Positions 24,461 to 32,936 of a stretch of 64,000 nt of DNA are shown in pieces. Source of the DNA: Streptomyces sp. NBC_01197 (lineage in GTDB: Bacteria > Actinomycetota > Actinomycetes > Streptomycetales > Streptomycetaceae); contig NZ_CP108569.1 in assembly GCF_036010505.1 (NCBI RefSeq), positions 2,544,001-2,608,000 of the forward strand, in the 5' to 3' direction. How positions within the stretch are numbered: the first letter of the stretch is position 1; the number at the start of each line of letters is the position of its first letter. Under the pieces are notes generated by a model that was not told the origin of the DNA, did not search any database, and worked only from the letters and a program-made list of their open reading frames with translations. The translations under genes and the position numbers were made by a program.

Positions 24461-26269
24461 ATGTGCCGTATCTACGGCTCTTTCAACTCGGTCGTACCGT
24501 CGGACGATCTGGCCAGAGTCAGCGAACTGCAACGTCATGGCGGCCCCGACTCGCAGGGCTGCTCGACCGGCCCCACCTGGTCGTTGGGCAGCAACCGGCT
24601 CGCCGTCATGGACCCCACCGGCGGCCGCCAGCCCTACCGGTCCGCGTCCGGCGCCGTCCACGTCGTCCTGAACGGCGAGATCTACAACCACGCCGAACTG
24701 CGCAGCAGGCTGGGCGCGTTCGGCCACCGCTTCACCGACCACTGCGACGGATCGGTACTCCCGGCGCTCTACGAGCGGTACGGGGACGCGTTCGTCGACC
24801 ACCTCGACGGCATGTACGCCATCGCCGTCCTGGACCTGCGCGCCGAACCGCGGCTGGTGCTGGTCACCGACCACCTGGGCATGAAGCCCCTCTTCTACCA
24901 CTGGGACGAGCGCCGGGGCGCGCTGTACTTCTCCTCCGAGATCCCTGCGCTCCTCGCGTTCCCGCAGGTGTCCACCAGCATCTGGACGCCCGGCCTCGAC
25001 TCCTACCTCGCGACCAAGACGCCGTTCGGCGAGCAGACGATGTTCCGGGACGTCGCGGTGCTGCCACCGGCCGTCACGGCTGTCTTCGACCGGACGGGAG
25101 GGCTGCGCGTGCACCGCCGGCCGCAGCCAGGGCCGGAGGCCGGCCACCCGTCCGGCGACCTGCGCGCGCTTCTGCACCGGGAGGTCGACGGGCTGCTTGA
25201 GGCGGATGTGCCGGTCGCCTCGATCACCTCGGGGGGCCTGGACTCCAGCCTGGTGACCACCCTCGCCACCGGCAAGGCGCCTGGGCTGCACACGTTCAAC
25301 ATGGCGTACACCGGCTCATGGCCCGACGACGAGCGGCACTTCGCGCGCCAGGTCTCCGACCACGCCGGCACCCGGTACCACCAAGTGGAGCTGGTACCGG
25401 AGGAGTTACCCGAGCTGCTGCCGCGGGTCGTGTGGCACCTGGGCCAGCCCAACGCCGATCCGATCACCGTGAGCAGCTACGCACTGTTCGCCGCGGTGCG
25501 GGAGGCCGGTTTCACCGTGGCGCTGACCGGCGACGGCGCGGACGAGGTGTTCGGCGGGTACCGGCGCATGCGGGCGGCGGCGGAGGCCGCCGGGGTGGGC
25601 AAGCCCTGGTACGAGGCGTATCTCGACGAGTTGGCCGTCCTGCCGGCCGCCCGGCGCAAGCGGCTCTACACCGCGGACTACGCCGCCGCGGCCGGCTCCG
25701 CCCCTGCGCTGCCCGAGTCGGCGGCCGAGGCACTGCGGTCCGGGCCCGGCACCGTACTCGACCGGATCACCGCGTTCGAGATCGGCTACCGGCTCCCGGC
25801 GTACCATCTCCGGCGGGTCGACCACCTCAGCATGGCCAGCGCCGTCGAGGTCCGGCTGCCGTTCTGCCAGCAGAGCGTCGTCCGGCACGCGGTGCGGCTG
25901 CCCGACCGGGACCGTATCCACGGCGGGAAGGTCAAGCGCGCCCTGTACGACGCCGCGCGGGGGCTCCTCCCCGATGCCGTACTGACCCGCGAGAAGCAGC
26001 CGTTCACCCTGCCGATCGCCGCCATGCTGACACCCGGCTGGCCACTCTGGGACTACGCCAGGGATCTGCTGGCCACCGACCGGTTACGGCGGTCCGGCGA
26101 ACTCGACCCCCGCGCCGTGGACCGGCTCTTCGCGGAGCAGGCCGCCCGGCCGGGCAACACCTCCGCCCTCGCTCTGTGGGCCCTGCTGGTCTACGAGCTC
26201 TGGCGCGAGCAGTTCAGCGTCGCACCGTCCGTCTCACCGCCCCGGGAACCCAAGGTCGTGGCGTCATGA
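24461..26269 (+). CDS. Glutamine-dependent asparagine synthetase-like amidotransferase
   Basis: Cys2 follows the initiator Met (MCRIYGSF), giving the N-terminal nucleophile glutaminase (LNGEIYNHAELR). The C-terminal synthetase half has the ATP pyrophosphatase loop SGGLDSS and VALTGDGADEVFGGY. At 602 residues it matches AsnB length. In clusters such enzymes adenylate a carboxylate and transfer ammonia or another nucleophile to it. ATG 24461 follows ACAGGAGG. Two TTA codons (25406-25408, 26084-26086) imply BldA control. It heads a five-gene coupled operon, with an ATGA overlap to the next gene. Confidence 0.88.
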   Translation: MCRIYGSFNSVVPSDDLARVSELQRHGGPDSQGCSTGPTWSLGSNRLAVMDPTGGRQPYRSASGAVHVVLNGEIYNHAELRSRLGAFGHRFTDHCDGSVLPALYERYGDAFVDHLDGMYAIAVLDLRAEPRLVLVTDHLGMKPLFYHWDERRGALYFSSEIPALLAFPQVSTSIWTPGLDSYLATKTPFGEQTMFRDVAVLPPAVTAVFDRTGGLRVHRRPQPGPEAGHPSGDLRALLHREVDGLLEADVPVASITSGGLDSSLVTTLATGKAPGLHTFNMAYTGSWPDDERHFARQVSDHAGTRYHQVELVPEELPELLPRVVWHLGQPNADPITVSSYALFAAVREAGFTVALTGDGADEVFGGYRRMRAAAEAAGVGKPWYEAYLDELAVLPAARRKRLYTADYAAAAGSAPALPESAAEALRSGPGTVLDRITAFEIGYRLPAYHLRRVDHLSMASAVEVRLPFCQQSVVRHAVRLPDRDRIHGGKVKRALYDAARGLLPDAVLTREKQPFTLPIAAMLTPGWPLWDYARDLLATDRLRRSGELDPRAVDRLFAEQAARPGNTSALALWALLVYELWREQFSVAPSVSPPREPKVVAS

Positions 26270-27312
26270 TCGGGCACGTCGTCTACGCGCACGGGAGTCC
26301 GTGCCCCACCCTCGTCCTCGACGCGCGCCGACTGCCGCGCACCGACGATTCGTTACTCGACCGGCTCGCCGTGGCCCGGAAGTGGCTCGACACCATCGGC
26401 GCCGGGCACATCCTGAAGTTCGCGCTGGTCGAGCCCGCCGAGCACCCGCTGTTCGACCTGGACTACCGGTTCGTACAGGCCCTTCCCCTGGGGCCGGCCG
26501 CGTTCGACCTGCGCGGCTCGTGCGGGCACTCCATCCTCGCGTCCATCGTCGCCGGTGCCGAGTCCGGTTCGCTGCCCCGGCTGAGCCCGGGGCTGCGGGT
26601 GCGCGTCATGGTCCGCAACAACGGCGACCACATCGTGTGCGAGATCACCGAGGCCGGCCGGGACTCGGCGCTGTTCGACATCCACTTCGTCCAGCCGGCG
26701 CCGAAACCGCTCAGCGAACTGCTGCTGACCGGCGCGGCCACCACGACGGTCGAGCTGGACGGCAAGCCGGTGCCGGTCTCCCTGGTGTCCATGGGCAACC
26801 CGTACGCCTTCGTGGCGGCCTCCACCCTGGGGCTGTCCCGCACGGAGGACCTGTTCGCCGACGACCAGTGGCTGTTCGACCGGCTGGTACGGATCCGGCG
26901 GGCGGCCGCGGCCCTGCTCGGCTGGCCCGCCGACGGCGCCTTCCCCAAGGTGGCCGCGGTGATGGCGGCCGAGAGCGGCAAGCTCGCCGTCCGCGCGATC
27001 TCGGTGCCCACCTGGCACCCGACGATCGCGCTGACCGGGGCCGCCTGCCTCGCCGCGGCCGTCCGGATCAAGGGCACCGTCCCCTGGGCCGCTGCGCAGC
27101 AGGCGGCCATGCCCGACGGCACGGTCGACATCGTCACCTCAGGTGGGAGCTCGCGCGTCACCGCCACGGTGCGCGACGGCGCCGACGAGCCGGAACTCAC
27201 CTGGATCACGGTCCGCGGCAAGCGCACCACCACCCTCGGTTCGTTTCCGATCGAGCCCCTCGCCGGCCTCCAGCCGAAGGAGATCGCCGCATGTCTCTCG
27301 CTCTACAGGTGA
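26266..27312 (+). CDS. PrpF-family isomerase (diaminopimelate-epimerase fold)
   Basis: The 348-residue protein resembles 2-methylaconitate cis-trans isomerase PrpF. It has DLRGSCGHSILASIVAGAES with the conserved Cys and SMGNPYAFVAAS for the second half-site, over two similar halves of the DAP-epimerase fold. It would move a double bond or epimerise a carboxylated intermediate by proton transfer. It overlaps asnB by four bases and the next gene by 22. Codon 30 is TTA (26353-26355). Confidence 0.8.
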   Translation: MIGHVVYAHGSPCPTLVLDARRLPRTDDSLLDRLAVARKWLDTIGAGHILKFALVEPAEHPLFDLDYRFVQALPLGPAAFDLRGSCGHSILASIVAGAESGSLPRLSPGLRVRVMVRNNGDHIVCEITEAGRDSALFDIHFVQPAPKPLSELLLTGAATTTVELDGKPVPVSLVSMGNPYAFVAASTLGLSRTEDLFADDQWLFDRLVRIRRAAAALLGWPADGAFPKVAAVMAAESGKLAVRAISVPTWHPTIALTGAACLAAAVRIKGTVPWAAAQQAAMPDGTVDIVTSGGSSRVTATVRDGADEPELTWITVRGKRTTTLGSFPIEPLAGLQPKEIAACLSLYR

Positions 27313-28421
27313 TCGACCCCGAAGCCGCACTGCCGGCCGCTCTCGTCGAGCGCCTCGACGCGGCGGCGGCGCGCAGCGCCTCCAACGGCCGGCCCGACGA
27401 GACGCTCCTGGCCGAGCTGGAGCAGACCGGTCTGCTCGGCATCGCGGTGCCCTCCGCGTACGGCGGGTCCGGCGGGGACGCCACACTGATCAACCACGTC
27501 GTCGCCCAGGTGGCGCGGGTCAATCCCTCGGCCGCGATCATGTTGTTCCAGCACTACGCGGTCAGCGCGCGCATCGCCGAATGGGGCGACGCGGTACAGC
27601 AGGCCCGGTTGCTGCCCGCACTGGCCAAGGGCGATCTGCTCGCCGCGTCCGGATGGAGTGAACCCGGCGCGGGCGCGGCCAAGAAGCGCCTCAACACCAC
27701 CGCTGTCCGGCTGAAAGACGGCCGCTGGCGGCTCAACGGCGCCAAGTCCTTCACCACCAGCGCCGGGGTGGCCGGGCTCTACCTCATCCTCGCGCGGACC
27801 TCCGACAGCGTGGACGAGCCGAGCGGCGGCTACGGCTCGGCCGGCCAGACGTTCTTCCTGGTACCGGCCGGCAATGAAGGGGTGCGCCCCGACCAGAGCC
27901 TCGACCTGGTCGGGATGCGCGGCTCGGCAACCGGGTTCGTGTCACTGCACGACTGCGTCGTCGGCGACGAGGACCAGCTCGGCCCGGTCGGTGAGGCGAC
28001 CCGCCTCATCGCCGGGGTCCGCAGGACGGGGGCGACGCTGGGCGCGGTCTCCCTCGGTATCGCGTCGGCGCTGCTGGACCTCGCGGTCGAACAGGTCAAC
28101 CGCCGCCCGCAACCACCCGACGGCGTCACCCGCTTCCGGCTCGTCGACCTGGCCACCCGGATCGAGGCGACGCGCGCCGTCATCGACCGGTCCGGGCGGC
28201 GGGACGCGGCCGATCCGGGCCTGGCCACCCTCCACAGCAAGCTGTTCGCATCGGAGACGGCCGAGCAGGTGGGCGTCGAGGTGGCGCGCCTGCTGGGCTC
28301 CGCCGGGTACGTGGTCACCAACCGCATCAACCGGCTGATGGCCGATGCCCGCGCGGTCGCCCACATGGGCCCCACCAACGACCTGTGCCGGGAGCTGGTG
28401 AGCGCCACATGGCTCGGGTGA
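27291..28421 (+). CDS. Acyl-CoA dehydrogenase-fold flavoprotein
   Basis: The 376 residues show LGIAVPSAYGGSGGD, ASGWSEPGAGAAKK and the C-terminal RLLGSAGYVVTNRINRLMADA, all typical of this FAD/FMN family. The family includes desaturases and also flavin-dependent hydroxylases and nitrogen oxidases in biosynthetic clusters, and the sequence alone does not decide. No acyl-carrier or CoA ligase gene is near, so a non-CoA substrate is likely. ATG 27291 lies behind AAGGAGATC inside the PrpF-like gene. Confidence 0.82.
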   Translation: MSLALQVIDPEAALPAALVERLDAAAARSASNGRPDETLLAELEQTGLLGIAVPSAYGGSGGDATLINHVVAQVARVNPSAAIMLFQHYAVSARIAEWGDAVQQARLLPALAKGDLLAASGWSEPGAGAAKKRLNTTAVRLKDGRWRLNGAKSFTTSAGVAGLYLILARTSDSVDEPSGGYGSAGQTFFLVPAGNEGVRPDQSLDLVGMRGSATGFVSLHDCVVGDEDQLGPVGEATRLIAGVRRTGATLGAVSLGIASALLDLAVEQVNRRPQPPDGVTRFRLVDLATRIEATRAVIDRSGRRDAADPGLATLHSKLFASETAEQVGVEVARLLGSAGYVVTNRINRLMADARAVAHMGPTNDLCRELVSATWLG

Positions 28422-29800
28422 ACGCGCAGCTCGCGGTGGTCAACGGGCGGGTGGTGACCCCCACCGGCGTCCGCCGGGGCGTGGTGCTCGTCGCGGACGG
28501 ACGGATCATCGGGATCGCCGACTCCGCGCCCGGCCACGTCCGCGTCCTGGACGCGGCGGGCCGGTACGTCCTCCCCGGCCTGATCGACTCGCATGTCCAC
28601 TTCCGTACCCCTGGTCTTGAGCACAAGGAGGACTGGGAGCACGGCAGCCGCGCCGCGGTCGCCGGTGGCGTGACCACCGTGATGGATATGCCGAACACGC
28701 GCCCCCCGGCCCTCCACCCGGACGCGGTGGTCGCCAAGGCGCGGCAGATCACCGGGCGTTCACTGGTCGACTTCGCCTTCCACATCGGCGCGGACCCGCT
28801 GCACCCCGAGGTCCTGGCGGGCCTCGATCCGGCGATCGCCCGCAGCGCCAAGGTGTTCATGGCCGGGCACCACACCGCGCCCACGGTCTTCAGCGACCCC
28901 GCCGCCCTCGACAAGGTGTTCGCCGCCGCGGCCGGCTCCGGGGTGCGGCTCGTCCTGCACGCCGAGGACCAGCGGCTGCACGACCTGCTGGACGCCTGGC
29001 GGGGCGGTCCCCCCAGCTCCTACCGGGACTACGAGCGGTGGCGGCCCCGCTCCAGTCCCATCTCGGCGGTCGTCCGGGTGCTGGAACTGGTGCGGCGCCA
29101 CGGCACCATGGCGCACATCCTGCACCTGTCGAGCGCTGAGGAGGCCGACCTGGTGGCGGCGGCGGCCGCCGACGGACTGCCGGTCACCTTCGAACTCACC
29201 GCCCACCACCTCTCGTTCACCGACGCCGACACCGTGCGGGGCGGCGCGCGGACCCGGCTGGCCCCGGCGATCCGCGGCCCGCGGGACCAGGACCGGCTGT
29301 GGGCGGCCCTGCGGGCCGGCGAGGTGGCCACGCTGGGCAGCGACCACGCGCCGCACACCAGGGCCGAGAAGGAACTCCCGGTCGCCGACGCGCCGCCGGG
29401 GCTGCCCGGCGTGCAGGAGCTGGCCACCGCGGTGTGGACCGGGATGCGGCGGCGCTGGCCGGACGAGGACCAGGACACCGCTGTCCGCCGGCTGGTGCGC
29501 CACCTGGCGGAGAGACCGGCCGAGCTGTTCGGGCTGACCGGCAAGGGGCGGCTGGACGCCGGGGCCGACGGTGACCTGGTGGTCTTCGATCCGGAACGCC
29601 GCTGGTTGCTGTCCGCGCCGGACATCGCAGCCAAGTGCGGCTGGTCCGCGTACGAGGGCTGGACGTTCACCGGCCAGGTGCAGGTCACGGTCAAGTCCGG
29701 GCAGATCGCCTACGACCGGGAGCAGGGCACGTTCGGCGCCCCGGTGGGACGTTGGCTTTCGCCGCTCGACCGACAGAAGGGACGAACCGGCAATGGCTGA
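28409..29800 (+). CDS. Dihydroorotase/allantoinase-like cyclic amidohydrolase
   Basis: The 463 residues carry the metal-centre motifs of the family in order: DSHVHFRTPG, AKVFMAGHH (candidate carboxylated Lys), LHAEDQR, ILHLSSAEE and LGSDHAPHT. The enzyme would open or close a cyclic amide, ureide or imide. As the primary-metabolism enzymes are found elsewhere in Streptomyces genomes, this copy is probably pathway-dedicated and may act on an amide made by the AsnB-like enzyme. It overlaps the flanking genes at both ends (13 and 8 bases). Confidence 0.85.
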   Translation: MARVNAQLAVVNGRVVTPTGVRRGVVLVADGRIIGIADSAPGHVRVLDAAGRYVLPGLIDSHVHFRTPGLEHKEDWEHGSRAAVAGGVTTVMDMPNTRPPALHPDAVVAKARQITGRSLVDFAFHIGADPLHPEVLAGLDPAIARSAKVFMAGHHTAPTVFSDPAALDKVFAAAAGSGVRLVLHAEDQRLHDLLDAWRGGPPSSYRDYERWRPRSSPISAVVRVLELVRRHGTMAHILHLSSAEEADLVAAAAADGLPVTFELTAHHLSFTDADTVRGGARTRLAPAIRGPRDQDRLWAALRAGEVATLGSDHAPHTRAEKELPVADAPPGLPGVQELATAVWTGMRRRWPDEDQDTAVRRLVRHLAERPAELFGLTGKGRLDAGADGDLVVFDPERRWLLSAPDIAAKCGWSAYEGWTFTGQVQVTVKSGQIAYDREQGTFGAPVGRWLSPLDRQKGRTGNG

Positions 29801-30947
29801 ACAGTCCGTGGTCATCGCGGGCGGCGGCATCGGCGGCCTCGCCCTCGGCATCGCACTCCGCCGCACGGGAAAGCCCGTGACGGTCATCGAGCGGACCGCG
29901 ACCTTGCGGGACGCGGGCGCCGGCCTCGTGCTGTATCCGAACGCGCTGCACGCACTGGCGGAGATCGACACCTCGCTCGCCCCGGCGGTGCGGGCCGCCG
30001 GGCACGTACCGGAGCCGGACGAGGTCCGCCCGATCGTCGACACCCGCGGCGTGGTCGTCACCACCGACCGGGTGGGCGAGCTGGCCGGGAAGTTCGGCGC
30101 GCCGCAAGTGTCGCTGCTGCGCACGGCGTTGCAGTCCCTGCTGCTGCGGTACGCCGCCGACGCCGGAGTACGGATACGGCACGGGATCAGCGTGACCGGC
30201 TGCACCGACCTGGGTGACAGGGTCGAGGTCGCTCTGTCCGAAGGGAAACCGACGACGGCGGCTGCCCTCATCGGCGCCGACGGGCTGCACTCCGTGGTGC
30301 GGCGGTATCTGCTCGGCGCGGAGCCTCCCCGCTACTGCGGATACACGACCCTGCGAGGGCGCTCCCCCGCGCCGGAGGAGTTCCCGCACGGGTTCATCGT
30401 GACCGGCGACGGCATCGGCGTCTTCGCCGCCCCGATCGGTTCCGGACGGCTGTACTGGACGGCGAAGGTGGCCGCACCGGCCGGTGTCTGGCCCGCCAAG
30501 TCCCCGAAGGAGGCCTGGGCCGATCTTCTGACCCTGATCAGCGGCTGGCACCCGGCGATCGTGGACGTGGTCCGGAGCACCGATCCCGACGCGCCGGTCG
30601 TGGTCACCGACATCAACGACCGGGAACCCGTGGCCGACTGGAGCCGGGGCCGGGTCAGCCTCCTCGGCGACGCCGCGCACCCGATGTCACCGGGGGCCGG
30701 ACAGGGCGCGGGCATGGCACTGGAGGACGCGGCCGTACTGGGCGGGCTGCTGTCCCGCACCGCGAACATCCCCGGGGCACTGAGGAGTTACGCCCGCCAT
30801 CGCGCACCGCGGACGGCCGTCGTCGTCAACCAGTCACGCCACCGCGATCACGTCGTACGCGACGAGCGGGGCGAGTTCAGCACACATGACCAAGAGCTGA
30901 CCGATCTGTTCGGCTGGCGCGCGGATTTCGGCCTCGCCGCCGAGTGA
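29793..30947 (+). CDS. FAD-dependent monooxygenase (group A hydroxylase)
   Basis: The 384-residue protein has VVIAGGGIGGLALGIALRR at the start, an internal GADGLHSVVRRYL (DG motif) and VSLLGDAAHPMSPGAGQGAG near the end, the three landmarks of single-component aromatic hydroxylases. It would hydroxylate an activated ring. The ATG at 29793 overlaps the amidohydrolase stop. It closes the five-gene operon. Confidence 0.9.
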   Translation: MAEQSVVIAGGGIGGLALGIALRRTGKPVTVIERTATLRDAGAGLVLYPNALHALAEIDTSLAPAVRAAGHVPEPDEVRPIVDTRGVVVTTDRVGELAGKFGAPQVSLLRTALQSLLLRYAADAGVRIRHGISVTGCTDLGDRVEVALSEGKPTTAAALIGADGLHSVVRRYLLGAEPPRYCGYTTLRGRSPAPEEFPHGFIVTGDGIGVFAAPIGSGRLYWTAKVAAPAGVWPAKSPKEAWADLLTLISGWHPAIVDVVRSTDPDAPVVVTDINDREPVADWSRGRVSLLGDAAHPMSPGAGQGAGMALEDAAVLGGLLSRTANIPGALRSYARHRAPRTAVVVNQSRHRDHVVRDERGEFSTHDQELTDLFGWRADFGLAAE

Positions 30948-31004
30948 CGCCGCGACCGCACCGTGGGCACTGACAAGTACCGGACGAATGAAGGGTGGAC
31001 CGTT

Positions 31005-31739
31005 ATGGCATCGGACACGACTCACTGGAACGACGTCAAGATCGACTACGACAAGGTGCTCAGCACCGACGCGTCCAATGTGGCCTTGCTGTCCGCGGCG
31101 GTGGACCAACTGCCGGAGGACACCGCCGACATCCTCGACATCGGCTCGGGCACCGGGCGGCTCACTTCGCTGTGCCGTACGGCGCTGCCCAAGGCCAGGA
31201 TCACCGGGGTCGACCCCGCCCCCGCCATGGTCGAGGAGGCGGTGGTCAAGTTCGCCGACGACCAGCTGGTCTCCTTCCAGGACGGAGCGGCCGAGGACCT
31301 GTCGGCCTTCCCCGACGAGAGCTTCGATGTGGCCATCAGCAGCTTCGCGCTGCACCACCTCGAACTCGACACCTACCCGAAGGCCGCGGCGGAGCTGCTG
31401 CGCGTGCTGCGCCCGGGGGGCGTGTTCATCAACGCCGACCAGTTCTGCCGGGTGATGGGGCCGGCCGGCAGCAAGGCGCGGGCCACCGATGTCCTGGAGC
31501 TGCTGACCGACAAGGCCAAGTACTACATGCGGGAGGCGAGCTTCGAACGCATGCTGCTCCAGCTCGATCTGCTGCCCCGGTTCCTGCGGGAGGACGGAGA
31601 AATCCTCACCACACCGGAATTCTGGCGGGACTGTCTTCTCGACGCGGGTTTCGGCCAGGCCGAGATCGTCGCCACCGAACCGGAGGAGCTCTACAACCGG
31701 GTGATCGTGGCGCGGAAGGCACCCCGCGCGGTGTCCTGA
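31005..31739 (+). CDS. SAM-dependent methyltransferase (class I, UbiE/methyltransf_11 type)
   Basis: The 244 residues include ILDIGSGTGRLTSLC, ITGVDPAPAMVEEAV and FDVAISSFALHHLELDTYPK, then LLRVLRPGGVFINAD. It methylates an O, N or C centre; the target cannot be read. ATG 31005 follows AAGGGTGGACC; a GTG at 30963 is an alternative. It follows the FAD monooxygenase by 57 bases and may be the last gene of that operon. Confidence 0.84.
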   Translation: MASDTTHWNDVKIDYDKVLSTDASNVALLSAAVDQLPEDTADILDIGSGTGRLTSLCRTALPKARITGVDPAPAMVEEAVVKFADDQLVSFQDGAAEDLSAFPDESFDVAISSFALHHLELDTYPKAAAELLRVLRPGGVFINADQFCRVMGPAGSKARATDVLELLTDKAKYYMREASFERMLLQLDLLPRFLREDGEILTTPEFWRDCLLDAGFGQAEIVATEPEELYNRVIVARKAPRAVS

Positions 31740-31798
31740 CGGGCCGGCCGTGGTGGTGGGTGTCACCGGCGGGCACCCACCGCCACTCGCCGTCCGGT

Positions 31799-32473
31799 TC
31801 AGTGACCGAGACCGGCCTGTCTGGCCCTGACCGCGGCTTCGGCTCGGTCGACCAGGCGCAGCTTGGCGAATATCCGCGACAAGTAGTTGCGCACTGTCTT
31901 GATGGACAGCCCGAGTTGGTGGGCGATCGCCGCCGTACCCAGGCCGTCCGCGACGAGTTCCAGCACCTCCAGTTCGCGGTCGGTCAGCTCCGGGAAGGGT
32001 TTGACCACCCTCGCGGGCTGGGCCAGATGCTCGGTGACCCATTCCGACGTACTGGAGTCGAAGACCAGGCCTCCGGACTGGACGATCCTGATGGCCAGCA
32101 CCAGATCCTGTGGGGGCGCGCCCCGGGACAGATAGCCACGTACACCCGCGCGCATGGCGGCGAGGAAGGTCTCCCGGTCATGGGCGATGCTCACGATCAG
32201 CACGGCCGTACCCGGGCAGCGCTCCGCAATGGAGGTGATCATTTCTACGGTGGCGGCGCTCGACGGGGCCACATGCAATATCACCACGTCGGGGCATAAG
32301 CGGTGAATTGCGGCCACGGTATTGGGCCCCATGTCCACATCATCGACCACTTCCAGGGCGTCGACACCGTCCAGCAGACTTCTCAGACTCGCTCTGTATA
32401 CCGGGCGGTCTCCCGCGATCAGCACCGCGACTGAATCTGTGTGGGCAGACTTCACAGCCACTTGATCGAACAC
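31799..32473 (-). CDS. Atypical NarL/LuxR-family response regulator
   Basis: Residues about 15-135 form a receiver-like domain and residues 145-215 a LuxR helix-turn-helix (LTDRELEVLELVADGLGTAA, LGLSIKTVRNYLSRIFAKL). The phospho-acceptor Asp is replaced (CPDVVILHVAPSS), one N-terminal acidic residue is Gly (IAGDRP) and the Lys is Arg (GYLSRGA), so it is unlikely to be controlled by phosphorylation. A TTA codon (32299-32297) points to BldA control. It is paralogous to the shorter protein at 12891-13529. The start is GTG 32473. Confidence 0.83.
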   Translation of the reverse strand: MFDQVAVKSAHTDSVAVLIAGDRPVYRASLRSLLDGVDALEVVDDVDMGPNTVAAIHRLCPDVVILHVAPSSAATVEMITSIAERCPGTAVLIVSIAHDRETFLAAMRAGVRGYLSRGAPPQDLVLAIRIVQSGGLVFDSSTSEWVTEHLAQPARVVKPFPELTDRELEVLELVADGLGTAAIAHQLGLSIKTVRNYLSRIFAKLRLVDRAEAAVRARQAGLGH

Positions 32474-32818
32474 GTCAATCCCCCTGATGACAGCTCAGAC
32501 ATCAGCGATCACAGTACCAAATCAGGATGCGCAGCACCCCTGATAAATACAACGCAATCGAACATGATATTTCGGGCATTCAAAACCTCATCAAAACACT
32601 TGCCTTCGAACGCCTTCGAACTCGAAGTTCCCGAACGCCTCCATAAATCCCACCCGTACTCGGCCATCTGACCCACGACAGGGGCGGCCCCCGAGAGGAT
32701 TCTTCAGTTCACACCCGGTCCACCTCCCCTTCGCCTGACACCCGGCAGCTCGCGCACCCAGCCCTCTCCCCCCAGACCTCACGCGCCCAGCACTCTCCCT
32801 CAGAAAAGGAGCCACACC
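32474..32818. other. Intergenic region upstream of the response regulator
   Basis: About 345 bases without a supported gene and more AT-rich than the surroundings. CTGATG (32484-32489) and its complement (32500-32505) form a short inverted repeat just upstream of the regulator start. CCCCTGAT recurs at 32481 and 32537. These may be autoregulatory sites; nothing else was recognised. Confidence 0.45.
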
Positions 32819-32917
32819 ATGCCGTACCTGGATAAATTAGGCGCGCGCACGGCGCGGCGATCGCGCCGGACCTCTTCAACCTGCCGCCACTCCGGGGGTA
32901 GCATTCCCATATTCTAA
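32819..32917 (+). CDS. Possible 32-residue ORF with a TTA codon
   Basis: ATG 32819 stands behind AAAAGGAG with good spacing and opens a 33-codon frame (MPYLDKLGARTARR...) that ends inside an AT-rich palindrome ahead of the next transporter gene. Codon 7 is TTA. No homologue was recognised. It could be a BldA-sensitive leader peptide or a relic of a longer gene. Confidence 0.38.
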   Translation: MPYLDKLGARTARRSRRTSSTCRHSGGSIPIF

Positions 32918-32929
32918 AGTCCTATAGAA
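32912..32929. promoter_or_regulatory. AT-rich palindrome before the MFS gene
   Basis: TTCTAAAG-TC-CTATAGAA is a near-perfect 18-base inverted repeat (7 of 8 positions) in otherwise GC-rich DNA, immediately before the transporter start codons. It is a likely operator for the ArsR-type regulator encoded downstream. Confidence 0.6.
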
Positions 32930-32936
32930 CTTGGGT

